64,000 bases of DNA, taken from assembly GCF_021474405.1 (NCBI RefSeq), contig NZ_JAKEIO010000022.1:1-64000 (forward strand). Direction: 5' to 3'. Each line of letters starts with the position of its first letter. Within the stretch, counting starts at the first letter, position 1. Made by a program: the position numbers and the translations under genes. The notes beneath the pieces were generated by a model, which saw only the letters and a program-made list of their open reading frames with translations, was not told the DNA's origin and made no database searches. This stretch comes from [Streptosporangium] indianense. Its GTDB lineage: Bacteria > Actinomycetota > Actinomycetes > Streptomycetales > Streptomycetaceae. Shown here piece by piece: positions 32,030-41,198 of the stretch.

Positions 32030-33937
32030 TCAGCCGTGCTTGGCACGGCTCGCGGCGCGGGCGCGCTCGCGGGCGTCCAGGTTCACCTTGCGGATGCGCA
32101 CGGCCTCCGGGGTGACCTCGACGCACTCGTCGTCCCGGCAGAACTCCAGGGACTGCTCCAGCGACAGCTTGCGCGGCGGGACGATCGACTCGGTCACGTC
32201 GGCCGTCGAGGACCGCATGTTGGTGAGCTTCTTCTCCTTGGTGATGTTGACGTCCATGTCGTCGGCGCGGGAGTTCTCGCCGACGATCATGCCCTCGTAC
32301 ACCTCGGTGCCCGGCTCGACGAACAGCACGCCGCGCTCCTGGAGGTTGGTCATCGCGAACGCGGTGACCGCACCGGCGCGGTCGGCGACCAGGGAGCCGT
32401 TGTTACGGGTCTGGAGGGTGCCGAACCAGGGCTCGAAGCCCTCGTGAATGGAGTGGCCGATGCCCGTGCCACGGGTCTGGGTCAGGAACTCCGTACGGAA
32501 GCCGATGAGACCGCGGGAGGGCACGACGAACTCCATGCGGACCCAGCCGGAGCCGTGGTTGGACATGTTGTCCATGCGGCCCTTGCGGACGCCCATGAGC
32601 TGCGTGACGGCGCCCATGTGCTCCTCGGGCACGTCGATCGTCATGCGCTCGACGGGCTCGTAGGTCTTGCCGTCGACCTCCTTGGTGACGACCTGCGGCT
32701 TGCCGATGGTCAGCTCGAAGCCTTCCCGGCGCATCGTCTCGACGAGGATGGCCAGCGCCAGCTCACCGCGGCCCTGCACCTCCCAGGCGTCCGGCCGCTC
32801 GGTGTCGAGCACGCGGAGGCTGACGTTACCGATCAGCTCGCGGTCGAGGCGGTCCTTCACCTGGCGGGCGGTGACCTTGCGGTCCTTGACGGCCGCCTTG
32901 TTGTCGGCGCCCTTGCCGGTGGCGCCGCGGCCGACCAGCGGGGAGGTGTTGGTGCCGATGACCATGGAGATGGCGGGCTCGTCGACCGTGATCAGCGGCA
33001 GCGCGACCGGGTTCTCGGGGTCGGCCAGCGTCTCGCCGATCATGATGTCCGGGATACCGGCGACGGCGCAGATGTCACCGGGGCCGGCCTTCTCCGCGGG
33101 CTTGCGGGTGAGCGCCTCGGTCATCATCAGCTCGGAGATGCGGACGTTGCTGACGGAGCCGTCGCGCTTCATCCACGCGACCGTCTGGCCCTTGCGCAGC
33201 TCGCCCTGCTCGACGCGGAGCAGCGCGATACGGCCGAGGAAGTTGTCGGCGTCCAGGTTGGTGACGTGGGCCTGGAGCGGGGCGGCCTCGTCGTAGGTCG
33301 GGGCCGGGATGTGCTCCAGGATCGTGGAGAAGAACGGCTCCAGGCTGGTGGAGTCGGCCGGGACCGTGCCGTTGTCCGGCTTGGTCAGCGAGGCGATGCC
33401 GTCGCGGCCGCAGGCGTAGACGATCGGGAACTCGATCTGCTCCTCGTCGGCGTCCAGGTCGAGGAAGAGGTCGTAGGTCTCGTTGACGACCTCGTCGATC
33501 CGGGCGTCCGGGCGGTCCGTCTTGTTGATGCAGAGGATGACGGGCAGCCGGGCCTGGAGCGCCTTGCGCAGCACGAAGCGGGTCTGCGGGAGCGGGCCCT
33601 CGGAGGCGTCCACGAGCAGGACGACGCCGTCGACCATCGACAGACCGCGCTCGACCTCACCGCCGAAGTCGGCGTGGCCGGGGGTGTCGATGATGTTGAT
33701 GGTGATGACGTCCCCCCCGTCCTTCGGGTGGTACTTCACCGCCGTGTTCTTGGCCAGGATCGTGATGCCCTTCTCACGCTCCAGGTCGTTCGAGTCCATC
33801 ATGCGGTCGTCGACCGAGTCGAGCTGGTGCGCGGCGAAGGCGCCGGCCTGCTTCAGCATGCCGTCGACGATGGTGGTCTTGCCGTGGTCGACGTGGGCGA
33901 CGATGGCGACGTTGCGGATGTCGTGGCGCGTGGCCAT
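32030..33937 (-). CDS. typA: Ribosome-associated GTPase TypA/BipA
   Basis: Translational GTPase, 635 residues, closely following the family. G1 is AHVDHGKTT (14-22), switch II is DTPGHADFGGEVERGL, and the NKTD base-recognition motif is present. EF-G-like domains III/V and the BipA-specific C-terminal domain with SRGLIGFRTEFLT and GTGIGHSIHEGFEPW follow. Acts in ribosome assembly and stress adaptation, for example low temperature. The start at 33937 follows GGGAG at good distance. A large hairpin terminator follows the gene, so it is monocistronic. Confidence 0.96.
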   Translation of the reverse strand: MATRHDIRNVAIVAHVDHGKTTIVDGMLKQAGAFAAHQLDSVDDRMMDSNDLEREKGITILAKNTAVKYHPKDGGDVITINIIDTPGHADFGGEVERGLSMVDGVVLLVDASEGPLPQTRFVLRKALQARLPVILCINKTDRPDARIDEVVNETYDLFLDLDADEEQIEFPIVYACGRDGIASLTKPDNGTVPADSTSLEPFFSTILEHIPAPTYDEAAPLQAHVTNLDADNFLGRIALLRVEQGELRKGQTVAWMKRDGSVSNVRISELMMTEALTRKPAEKAGPGDICAVAGIPDIMIGETLADPENPVALPLITVDEPAISMVIGTNTSPLVGRGATGKGADNKAAVKDRKVTARQVKDRLDRELIGNVSLRVLDTERPDAWEVQGRGELALAILVETMRREGFELTIGKPQVVTKEVDGKTYEPVERMTIDVPEEHMGAVTQLMGVRKGRMDNMSNHGSGWVRMEFVVPSRGLIGFRTEFLTQTRGTGIGHSIHEGFEPWFGTLQTRNNGSLVADRAGAVTAFAMTNLQERGVLFVEPGTEVYEGMIVGENSRADDMDVNITKEKKLTNMRSSTADVTESIVPPRKLSLEQSLEFCRDDECVEVTPEAVRIRKVNLDARERARAASRAKHG

Positions 33938-34077
33938 AAAAGGCGTACTCCCGGAGTAGTGAATGCCCTGCGCGTACGTCGGTGGTGCGCGGGCCCTGCC
34001 GGGCTCAACATGCCACGGCCTCACCCCATGGTACGGGGCTACGGCGGCAGGGGTTAGCCGGGCTACGTCTGTGCAGG

Positions 34078-34728
34078 TCAGGCCGGTTCGCAGGAGCGCC
34101 GGGCCACCTCTCGGGCCAGAGGTGAGTCCGGCCGCACCCCGCAGTCGGTGAGGACGGCGAAGTCGACCGTCCAGTTGCGGGCGTGGCCGGAGACGGTCCG
34201 GCCGTCCGGGCAGCGGTAACGGAAGTCCGCCGCCACCTCCCGCACACCGGCGTACTGGACGTACTCGCCCGCCGCGCGGGGCGTGAGGCGGTCGGTACGG
34301 AGCTCCGGGGCCGGTTGCCGGACGTCGGTGAACGGCCAGGTCTCGCCGGCCTCCGCCAGGGTGCGCGCGTCGGAGTCGATCTCGCCGGCCTTCTTGCCGA
34401 GGGAGAAGAGGATCTCCGCGGGGGACGGGGCCGGCCCGTCGGCGCGTACCGAGGGGGCGGGGGTGTACACCCGCCGCATCGGGTTCTGCAGGGCGCCGCC
34501 GCCCTTGCCGAGCCGCTCGGGGTCGGAGACACCTGTCAGCCGGTCCCGCTCGGTGAGGTGGGACCAGGTGAAGGTGCCGTTCGCGCAGGCCGTCGCCATG
34601 GGCTCTTCGGTCTTCCGGCCCTGGTCGGCCCCGTTTCCGCCCGCGCTCCCCGTGCACGCCCCCAGCCCCGTCACCAGCACCCCGATGACCAGCCCGGCCG
34701 TGCCGGCCCGTCCCGCCGTGCCGCGCAT
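34078..34728 (-). CDS. Putative secreted lipoprotein of unknown function
   Basis: A 216-residue protein with a lipoprotein signal: basic start, hydrophobic TAGLVIGVLVTG, then the lipobox LGAC (Cys about 25). The mature part is hydrophilic with Cys residues near the C terminus (RCPDGRT, DCGVRPD, SCEPA) that could form disulphides outside the cell. No known domain recognised. It lies between typA and the second peptide-binding lipoprotein, all in the same direction. A 22-bp hairpin separates it from the latter, and it has its own start at 34728 after GGGGAC. Confidence 0.75.
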   Translation of the reverse strand: MRGTAGRAGTAGLVIGVLVTGLGACTGSAGGNGADQGRKTEEPMATACANGTFTWSHLTERDRLTGVSDPERLGKGGGALQNPMRRVYTPAPSVRADGPAPSPAEILFSLGKKAGEIDSDARTLAEAGETWPFTDVRQPAPELRTDRLTPRAAGEYVQYAGVREVAADFRYRCPDGRTVSGHARNWTVDFAVLTDCGVRPDSPLAREVARRSCEPA

Positions 34729-34757
34729 GTGTCGGTCCCCGTCCCCCCGCGTACGGA

Positions 34758-34811
34758 CGCCCGGCGTCCGCACCATGATCGTGTTGGGAATCATGGTGCG
34801 GACGCCGGGCG
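34758..34811 (-). terminator. Terminator of the second peptide-binding lipoprotein gene
   Basis: A perfect 22-bp stem: left arm 34758-34779 (starts CGCCCGGCGTCCGC) and right arm 34790-34811, with a 10-nt loop. It follows the stop codon at 34844. Confidence 0.88.
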
Positions 34812-34843
34812 CGGAACGGCAAGGCGTTTGAGCGTTCCCAGAG

Positions 34844-36994
34844 CTACGGAGCGGTGGAGCCCTTCGCCGACGGGCCCGACGCCGGCTTCGCGCCCTTCTT
34901 CAGGAAGCCCATGTCCTCGTAGACCGGCGTGCCGAAGCCGAAGGCGCCGGTGTTGACGAGGTTCTTGCGGGCCGCCAGCAGCTGGGGGCGCTGGAAGAGG
35001 GGGATCGAGCCGGCCGCCGCCCAGATCCGGGAGTCGGCCTTGCGGATCAGGGAGCGGGACTCGCCCTCGTCGAGGGTGGCCACGGCCTCGTCGAAGAGCT
35101 GGTCGACCTGGTCGGTGCCGACGCGGGTGTAGTTCTGCTCGACGTTCAGCGAGCCGTCGGCGGCCGGGACGGGCTTGGCGTAGACGGGCCGGGCGTCGGT
35201 GGCGGGGAACGCCGTGGCGGGCCAGGAGTACAGGGCGAGGTCGTACTGGCCGGAGGCGATGTGGTCCTTGAAGTAGGACTCGTCGGAGACCTTGGAGATC
35301 TCGGTGGTGATGCCGACGCGCTCCAGCATGCGGGAGATGCGGTCGGCGACCGTGCGCAACGTCTGGGAGCCGGGCCCGGAGGGGAGCACGAAGCGCAGCG
35401 TGAGGGCCTTGCCGTTCTTGGCGAGGGGAGCGGACTCCTGGTTCGCCGGGGCGGCGGTGCCCTTGGGGGCGTACGCCCCGGGGGCGCCGCCCTGGTGCCC
35501 GGGCACGTGCTGCCTGCCGTCCTGGGCGAGGTGCCCGGCCGGGTCGGGCCCGCGGCGCGCCTTGTCGTCCTGGCCGGTGTCGTCGGCCTTGCCACCCTCG
35601 GGGCCGGCCGCCTTCTCCTTGTCCTTCTCCTGCTCCTCGACCGGGCCGCCGCGCACCCACCCGGCGTCCGCGAGCAGCGCCTGGGCCTCCTCGGTGTCCT
35701 GGTCGCCGAGGGCGCCGCTGTTGTCGGCGTAGGCGGCCTGGCCGGACAGGGCGAGGTGGCTGCCGACGGGGACGGCGGGCAGGCCCAGGGGCTTGAGGAC
35801 GACCCGGGCGATGTCCTTGCGGTCCAGGGCGCGGGCGACGGCCCGGCGGACGCGCTCGTCGGTGAGCGGGCCCTCGGCGCCGTTCAGGGCGAGCTGGGTG
35901 TAGGCGGGCTCCAGGGACTTGCGGACCTCGAACCCGCTGAGGGCCTGCTGCTGCCGGGCGTACGCGGCGGCCGCCCTGCCCGGCTTGGTGCGGGCGACGC
36001 TCTCCTCGTCGGCGGCCTCCTCGTCGGAGCCGTTGGCGCGGGCCGAGGACTCCAGAGAGTCCGCGGCGGACCGGTCGGCGCCGGGGCCCATCAGCGGGCT
36101 GCCGGAGCTCTGGGGGCGGGCGGCGACGGTGATGCGGCGGGCCGCGGTGGGGTCGATCTCGGCCAGGTCGAGGGTGCCCGCGGCGAGCTCGGCGGCCCGC
36201 TTGTCGCGCGGGACGGTGCGCAGCACGATCTCGGAGAGCTTGGCGGGTTCGCCCCACCAGCGCGGGTTGCGGGCGAGGGTGATCTCCTCGTCCTTGCGGT
36301 CGACCTTCTTCACCGTGAAGGGTCCGGCGGTGACCTTGAGCTTGTTGCGGGCCCCGTCGTTGAAGGAGTCCGGGGTGCCCATGACGTCCTTCGGGTACAG
36401 CGGGGAGAACAGCGAGCGCCAGTCGGCGTAGGGGCGGCTGAAGGTGACGCGGACCTCCAGGGCGTTGTCGCCGCGCTCGATCTTCTGGATGCGGTCGTAG
36501 CCGGCGTTGCGGGCAGTCCAGTAGGCGGTGTCCTTGCCGGACAGGGCGCGCCACTGGGCGGCGAAGTCGGCGGCGCCGATCTCCCGGCCGTCGCTCCACA
36601 CGGCCTGCTGGTTGAGCTTGTACAGGACGACCTGCTTGGGCTCGGTGTCGACGACCTTGGCGGACTCCAGGTAGTCGGGGTTGCGCTCCGGGCGGCCGGA
36701 GGCGTCCATGCGGAACATCGACGGCAGGACGGCCTGGGCGACGCGGGTGGTGGTGGCGTCGGCGTCCGACTGGAACGTGTTCAGCGTGTCGGGCACGGAG
36801 TCGGCGGCCCAGCGCAGGGTGCCCCCGTCGGTGATCCGGTCGCGCGGGGCGGGCTGGATGTCCTGCCCGGCGAGCGGCTTTCCGGACGGGTCGTCGGAGC
36901 CGCATCCGGCGAGCGCGGGCACCGCGAGCACGCCCGCGGTCAGGAAGGCGACCGAGCGCGTGACCGCGCGCGGGCCGACGCCGTGCTGGGACAT
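34844..36994 (-). CDS. Orphan peptide ABC transporter substrate-binding lipoprotein with unusual insertions
   Basis: A 716-residue SBP_bac_5 protein with a lipoprotein signal (VPALAGC, lipidated Cys31). The family's start (GGTLRWAADSVPDTLNTFQ) and end (FQRPQLLAARKNL) are present, so it is a complete binding protein of the OppA/DppA kind. It is larger than usual because of two low-complexity, strongly charged insertions at about 292-345 and 450-528, rich in Asp/Glu/Ser/Ala/Gly. No permease or ATPase genes are beside it, so it probably feeds another importer, perhaps the one 5 kb away. Start ATG with GGAGGTAGC. Confidence 0.88.
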   Translation of the reverse strand: MSQHGVGPRAVTRSVAFLTAGVLAVPALAGCGSDDPSGKPLAGQDIQPAPRDRITDGGTLRWAADSVPDTLNTFQSDADATTTRVAQAVLPSMFRMDASGRPERNPDYLESAKVVDTEPKQVVLYKLNQQAVWSDGREIGAADFAAQWRALSGKDTAYWTARNAGYDRIQKIERGDNALEVRVTFSRPYADWRSLFSPLYPKDVMGTPDSFNDGARNKLKVTAGPFTVKKVDRKDEEITLARNPRWWGEPAKLSEIVLRTVPRDKRAAELAAGTLDLAEIDPTAARRITVAARPQSSGSPLMGPGADRSAADSLESSARANGSDEEAADEESVARTKPGRAAAAYARQQQALSGFEVRKSLEPAYTQLALNGAEGPLTDERVRRAVARALDRKDIARVVLKPLGLPAVPVGSHLALSGQAAYADNSGALGDQDTEEAQALLADAGWVRGGPVEEQEKDKEKAAGPEGGKADDTGQDDKARRGPDPAGHLAQDGRQHVPGHQGGAPGAYAPKGTAAPANQESAPLAKNGKALTLRFVLPSGPGSQTLRTVADRISRMLERVGITTEISKVSDESYFKDHIASGQYDLALYSWPATAFPATDARPVYAKPVPAADGSLNVEQNYTRVGTDQVDQLFDEAVATLDEGESRSLIRKADSRIWAAAGSIPLFQRPQLLAARKNLVNTGAFGFGTPVYEDMGFLKKGAKPASGPSAKGSTAP

Positions 36995-37282
36995 CTGTGC
37001 TACCTCCGGGAAGCCGCGGGCGTTATGATCACTTTTGGCGGTATTTGGAGTTCATCTGATGTATGCGGCCACTGAAGAGGAAAGGGTTCGGCAACACAGG
37101 GCGACACGGCGGTCACGGGCGGGAAGCCACCCGTGCGGCGCAACGCACCGCACAGTGCACCCGCACGCCTCGGCCAATCGATGCACATCCCTTCACAGCA
37201 CAAGGCGCGACGCGCAACACTCGCAGGCGCATGAACGTTGCCGCCTTGGGCCATGAAGGACCCGCGGAAGTGAGGGCAAGTC

Positions 37283-37573
37283 ATGTCCGTTCACGACGAA
37301 CTGATGTCAGTCCAGCGCAGTCTCGACGAGGTGTTCCGATCGCTGGGGCGGCTGGAGAAGCAGCTCGGCACCGGCGGTCTGGAGATGCGCCGCGTCCGTG
37401 CCGACGCCAATCACCTGCGCGAGAGCGTCGCCCTGCTGCGCGACGCCGCCGCGTCACCGGCCGCGCCGAAGCGCCCCGAGCTGGTCACCATCTCGGACAC
37501 GCCGTACGACTCCGCCCTGTGGAGCGACTCGGACGACGAGGGGCTCGGCGCCCGGGACCGGCGCGCTCCCTGA
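37283..37573 (+). CDS. Small coiled-coil protein upstream of the succinate dehydrogenase operon
   Basis: A 96-residue protein. Residues 5-60 form a likely amphipathic coiled coil (VHDELMSVQRSLDEVFRSLGRLEKQL..LRESVALLRDA), followed by a disordered acidic tail ending in DSDDEGLGARDRRAP. No membrane segment or catalytic motif. ATG 37283 follows GTGAGGG. It lies 57 bp before the sdh cytochrome gene in the same direction and may be the first gene of that transcript. I recall similar small proteins at this place in Streptomyces, but the function is unknown. Confidence 0.75.
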   Translation: MSVHDELMSVQRSLDEVFRSLGRLEKQLGTGGLEMRRVRADANHLRESVALLRDAAASPAAPKRPELVTISDTPYDSALWSDSDDEGLGARDRRAP

Positions 37574-37630
37574 CCCGGGGAGGAGTCGAGCGCGACCGGC
37601 ACCTCCCCCGAACCCGACCGGAGTCGTCAC

Positions 37631-38467
37631 GTGGCCACTGGTACGGAACCCCCTGCCACCGAACCCAGACCTGAGAGCGGCGGTGTGCGGGGCGCTGCGC
37701 GGGCCGCGATCGCCGCCCCGCACCTGCGCACCGACCGCTGGTGGCTGGCCCCGGCCGGCACCGCCGCGGGCCTGCTGGCCTTCATCGTCTACTCGACCTG
37801 GCGGGCCTTCGCCAACACCGACTACTACGCGGCGCCCTACGTCTCGCCCTTCTACTCGCCGTGCCTGGCGGAGAACTGCGAGCCGATGCGGTCCGGCCCG
37901 AACTGGGAGATCTTCGGGAGCTGGTGGGGCATCTCGCCCGCGATCATCATCCTGATCTTCCCGCTCGGCTTCCGCCTGACCTGCTACTACTACCGCAAGG
38001 CCTACTACCGGGGCTTCTGGGCGTCCCCGCCGGCCTGCGCGGTGGCCGAGCCGCACAGGAAGTACACCGGCGAGACCCGCTTCCCGCTGATCCTGCAGAA
38101 CATCCACCGGTACTTCTTCTACGCCGCGCTCGTGGTCGCCGGGATCCTGACCTACGACACCGTGCTCGCCTTCCGCGACGAGACCTACGCCTGGGGCCAC
38201 ATGGGTCTGGGCACGCTGGTGTTCCTGGTGAACATCGTGCTGATCTGGGCGTACACGATCTCCTGTCACTCCTGCCGGCACATCGTCGGCGGCAAGCTCA
38301 AGCACTTCTCCAGGCACCCCGTGCGCTACCGGATGTGGCAGTGGGCGGGGAAGCTCAACGCCCGGCACATGCAGCTCGCCTGGGCGTCGCTGGTGAGCGT
38401 GGCGCTCGCCGACTTCTACGTCTACCTGGTCGCGTCGGGCGCCTTCGACGATCCGCGCTTCTTCTAG
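37631..38467 (+). CDS. Succinate dehydrogenase/fumarate reductase cytochrome b-type membrane subunit
   Basis: A 278-residue membrane protein with about five segments. Histidines lie in the helices and near their ends (QNIHRYFFYA, YAWGHMGLG, SCHSCRHIVGG, ARHMQLAW), fit for haem b ligation. It belongs to the actinobacterial type of Sdh anchor, which carries quinone sites and two haems. It is immediately followed by sdhA (17 bp) and sdhB, so the locus encodes a three-subunit complex. GTG start, with CGGAGT before it. The charged N terminus (35 residues) is disordered. Confidence 0.88.
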   Translation: MATGTEPPATEPRPESGGVRGAARAAIAAPHLRTDRWWLAPAGTAAGLLAFIVYSTWRAFANTDYYAAPYVSPFYSPCLAENCEPMRSGPNWEIFGSWWGISPAIIILIFPLGFRLTCYYYRKAYYRGFWASPPACAVAEPHRKYTGETRFPLILQNIHRYFFYAALVVAGILTYDTVLAFRDETYAWGHMGLGTLVFLVNIVLIWAYTISCHSCRHIVGGKLKHFSRHPVRYRMWQWAGKLNARHMQLAWASLVSVALADFYVYLVASGAFDDPRFF

Positions 38468-38484
38468 AGGGATGAGGCCTTCTG

Positions 38485-40425
38485 ATGTCCGTGGTCGACC
38501 GGCAGGAGTGGGACGTCGTCGTGGTGGGCGCGGGCGGCGCGGGCCTGCGCGCCGCCATCGAGGCCCGGGAGCGCGGCGCCCGTACGGCCGTGATCTGCAA
38601 GTCGCTGTTCGGCAAGGCGCACACGGTGATGGCCGAGGGCGGCATCGCCGCGGCCATGGCCAACGTCAACAGCGGTGACAACTGGCAGGTGCACTTCCGC
38701 GACACCATGCGCGGCGGCAAGTTCCTCAACCAGTGGCGGATGGCCGAACTGCACGCTCAGGAGGCGCCGCAGCGGGTGTGGGAGCTGGAGACCTGGGGGG
38801 CGCTGTTCGACCGCACCAAGGACGGACGGATCGCGCAGCGCAACTTCGGCGGCCACGAGTACCCGCGGCTCGCCCACGTCGGCGACCGCACCGGCCTGGA
38901 GCTGATCCGCACCCTCCAGCAGAAGATCGTCTCCCTCCAGCAGGAGGACTTCCGTGAGACCGGCGACTACGAGTCCCGGCTGAAGGTCTTCCAGGAGTGC
39001 ACGGTCACGCGCGTGCTGAAGGAGGAGGGCCGGGTCTGCGGGGTCTTCGCCTACGAGCGCGAGTCTGGCCGCTTCTTCGTGCTGGAGGCACCGGCCGTGG
39101 TCATCGCCACCGGCGGTATCGGCAAGTCCTTCAAGGTGACGTCGAACTCGTGGGAGTACACCGGCGACGGCCACGCCCTGGCCCTGCTCGCGGGCGCTCC
39201 CCTGCTGAACATGGAGTTCGTGCAGTTCCATCCGACCGGCATGGTCTGGCCGCCGTCGGTGAAGGGCATCCTCGTCACCGAGTCGGTGCGCGGCGACGGC
39301 GGGGTGCTGCGCAACTCCGACGGCAAGCGGTTCATGTTCGACTACATCCCCGACGTCTTCAAGGACAAGTACGCCGAGACGGAGGAGGAGGGCGACCGCT
39401 GGTACGACGACCCGGACCACAACCGGCGCCCGCCCGAGCTGCTCCCCCGTGACGAGGTCGCGCGGGCCATCAACGCCGAGGTGAAGGAGGGGCGCGGCTC
39501 CCCGCACGGGGGCGTGTTCCTCGACGTGTCGACGCGGATGCCCGCCGAGGTCATCAAGCGCCGGCTGCCGTCGATGTACCACCAGTTCAAGGAGCTGGCG
39601 GACGTCGACATCACGGCGGAGGCGATGGAGGTCGGGCCCACCTGCCACTACGTGATGGGCGGGGTCGCGGTCGAGTCGGACACGGCGGCCGCGCGCGGGG
39701 TGCCCGGGCTGTTCGCGGCCGGTGAGGTGGCCGGCGGCATGCACGGCTCCAACCGTCTCGGCGGCAACTCCCTGTCCGACCTGCTGGTCTTCGGCCGCCG
39801 GGCGGGCTGGCACGCGGCCGAGTACGCGGCGGGCCTGGCGGGGGCGCGGCCCGTCGTGGACGACGTCCAGATCGACTCGGCGGCCGCGGAGGCGCTGCGG
39901 CCCTTCTCGGCCGAGGCGGAGACCGAGGAGCCGGCGGGCGGCCCGCCGGAGAACCCCTACACCCTGCACCAGGAACTCCAGCAGACGATGAACGACCTGG
40001 TCGGCATCATCCGCCGCGCGCCGGAGATGGAGCAGGCCCTGGAGAAACTGGCGGAACTGCGGCTGCGGGCCCGCCGGGCCGGGGTCGAGGGGCACCGGCA
40101 GTTCAACCCCGGCTGGCACCTCGCCCTGGACCTCAGGAACATGCTGCTGGTGAGCGAGTGCGTGGCGCGGGCCGCGCTGGAGCGCACCGAGTCGCGTGGC
40201 GGGCACACGCGCGAGGACCACCCCGGGATGGACCGCGCGTGGCGGCGGATCAACCTGCTGTGCGCGCTCACCGACCCGACGGGCGGGCTGGCGGCGACGG
40301 ACCCGGTCCGCGGCCAGATCGCCCTCACCCGCGAGACCACCGAACCCGTCCGTGCCGACCTGCTCGCCCTGTTCGACAAGGAGGAGCTGGTCAAGTACCT
40401 CTCCGAAGAGGAGCTCTACGAATGA
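38485..40425 (+). CDS. sdhA: Succinate dehydrogenase/fumarate reductase flavoprotein subunit
   Basis: A 646-residue FAD-binding subunit of respiratory complex II; oxidises succinate to fumarate. The dinucleotide-binding GAGGAGLRAA is near the N terminus. The conserved FAD-linking region (SLFGKAHTVMAEGGIAAA) has His at the covalent flavin position, and the active-site region EFVQFHPTGM plus HYVMGGVAVESD are present. The Arg that pairs with the substrate lies in GMHGSNRLGGNSLSDLLVFGR. The stop overlaps the sdhB start by 4 nt. Second of three subunits; the operon is one of two Sdh types in Streptomyces. Confidence 0.95.
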   Translation: MSVVDRQEWDVVVVGAGGAGLRAAIEARERGARTAVICKSLFGKAHTVMAEGGIAAAMANVNSGDNWQVHFRDTMRGGKFLNQWRMAELHAQEAPQRVWELETWGALFDRTKDGRIAQRNFGGHEYPRLAHVGDRTGLELIRTLQQKIVSLQQEDFRETGDYESRLKVFQECTVTRVLKEEGRVCGVFAYERESGRFFVLEAPAVVIATGGIGKSFKVTSNSWEYTGDGHALALLAGAPLLNMEFVQFHPTGMVWPPSVKGILVTESVRGDGGVLRNSDGKRFMFDYIPDVFKDKYAETEEEGDRWYDDPDHNRRPPELLPRDEVARAINAEVKEGRGSPHGGVFLDVSTRMPAEVIKRRLPSMYHQFKELADVDITAEAMEVGPTCHYVMGGVAVESDTAAARGVPGLFAAGEVAGGMHGSNRLGGNSLSDLLVFGRRAGWHAAEYAAGLAGARPVVDDVQIDSAAAEALRPFSAEAETEEPAGGPPENPYTLHQELQQTMNDLVGIIRRAPEMEQALEKLAELRLRARRAGVEGHRQFNPGWHLALDLRNMLLVSECVARAALERTESRGGHTREDHPGMDRAWRRINLLCALTDPTGGLAATDPVRGQIALTRETTEPVRADLLALFDKEELVKYLSEEELYE

Positions 40426-41198
40426 GCGGCTATACGGCCCACTTCAAGGTGTGGCGCGGGGACGTGAGCGGCGGCGGCCTGAAGGACTTCGAGGTCGAGG
40501 TCAACGACGGCGAGGTGGTGCTCGACATCATCCACCGTCTCCAGGCCACCCAGGCGCCCGACCTCGCCGTGCGCTGGAACTGCAAGGCCGGCAAGTGCGG
40601 TTCCTGCTCGGCGGAGATCAACGGGCGGCCGCGGCTGATGTGCATGACGCGCATGTCGGTGTTCGGCCGCGAGGAGACCATCACGGTGACGCCGCTGCGG
40701 GCGTTCCCGGTCGTCCGCGACCTGGTCACCGACGTCGGCTTCAACTACACCAAGGCGAGGGAGGTCCCGGCCTTCGTCCCCCCGGCCGGTGTCGCTCCCG
40801 GCGAGTACCGCATGATGCAGGAGGACGTGGACCGATCGCAGGAGTTCCGCAAGTGCATCGAGTGCTTCCTGTGCCAGGACACCTGCCATGTGGTGCGCGA
40901 CCACGAGGAGAACAAGCAGGCGTTCGCCGGACCGCGGTTCCTCATGCGGGTGGCGGAGCTGGACATGCACCCGCTGGACGCGGCGGCGGAGGCGGGCCTG
41001 GACCGCAAGACCACCGCCCAGGACGAACACGGTCTGGGCTACTGCAACATCACCAAGTGCTGCACGGAGGTCTGCCCCGAGGGCATCAAGATCACGGACA
41101 ATGCGCTGATCCCCCTGAAGGAACGGGCGGTGGACCGCAAGTACGACCCGCTGGTGTGGCTGGGCTCGAAGATCCGCAGACGCTCCTCAGCAGGCTGA
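40422..41198 (+). CDS. sdhB: Succinate dehydrogenase/fumarate reductase iron-sulphur subunit
   Basis: A 258-residue electron-transfer subunit. The plant-ferredoxin-like [2Fe-2S] motif is CKAGKCGSCSAEINGRPRLMC, and the two clusters of the C-terminal half are held by CIECFLCQDTCH and CNITKCCTEVCPEGI. This order (2Fe, 4Fe, 3Fe) fits complex II. The ATG at 40422 overlaps the sdhA stop (ATGA). The last codons overlap the end of the oppositely oriented GH18-like gene by 12 bp. Confidence 0.95.
   Translation: MSGYTAHFKVWRGDVSGGGLKDFEVEVNDGEVVLDIIHRLQATQAPDLAVRWNCKAGKCGSCSAEINGRPRLMCMTRMSVFGREETITVTPLRAFPVVRDLVTDVGFNYTKAREVPAFVPPAGVAPGEYRMMQEDVDRSQEFRKCIECFLCQDTCHVVRDHEENKQAFAGPRFLMRVAELDMHPLDAAAEAGLDRKTTAQDEHGLGYCNITKCCTEVCPEGIKITDNALIPLKERAVDRKYDPLVWLGSKIRRRSSAG

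Noticed and set aside
31800..32447. A 215-codon plus-strand frame
   Set aside because: It overlaps the typA terminator and the typA 3' end, has no ribosome site and encodes no recognisable protein.
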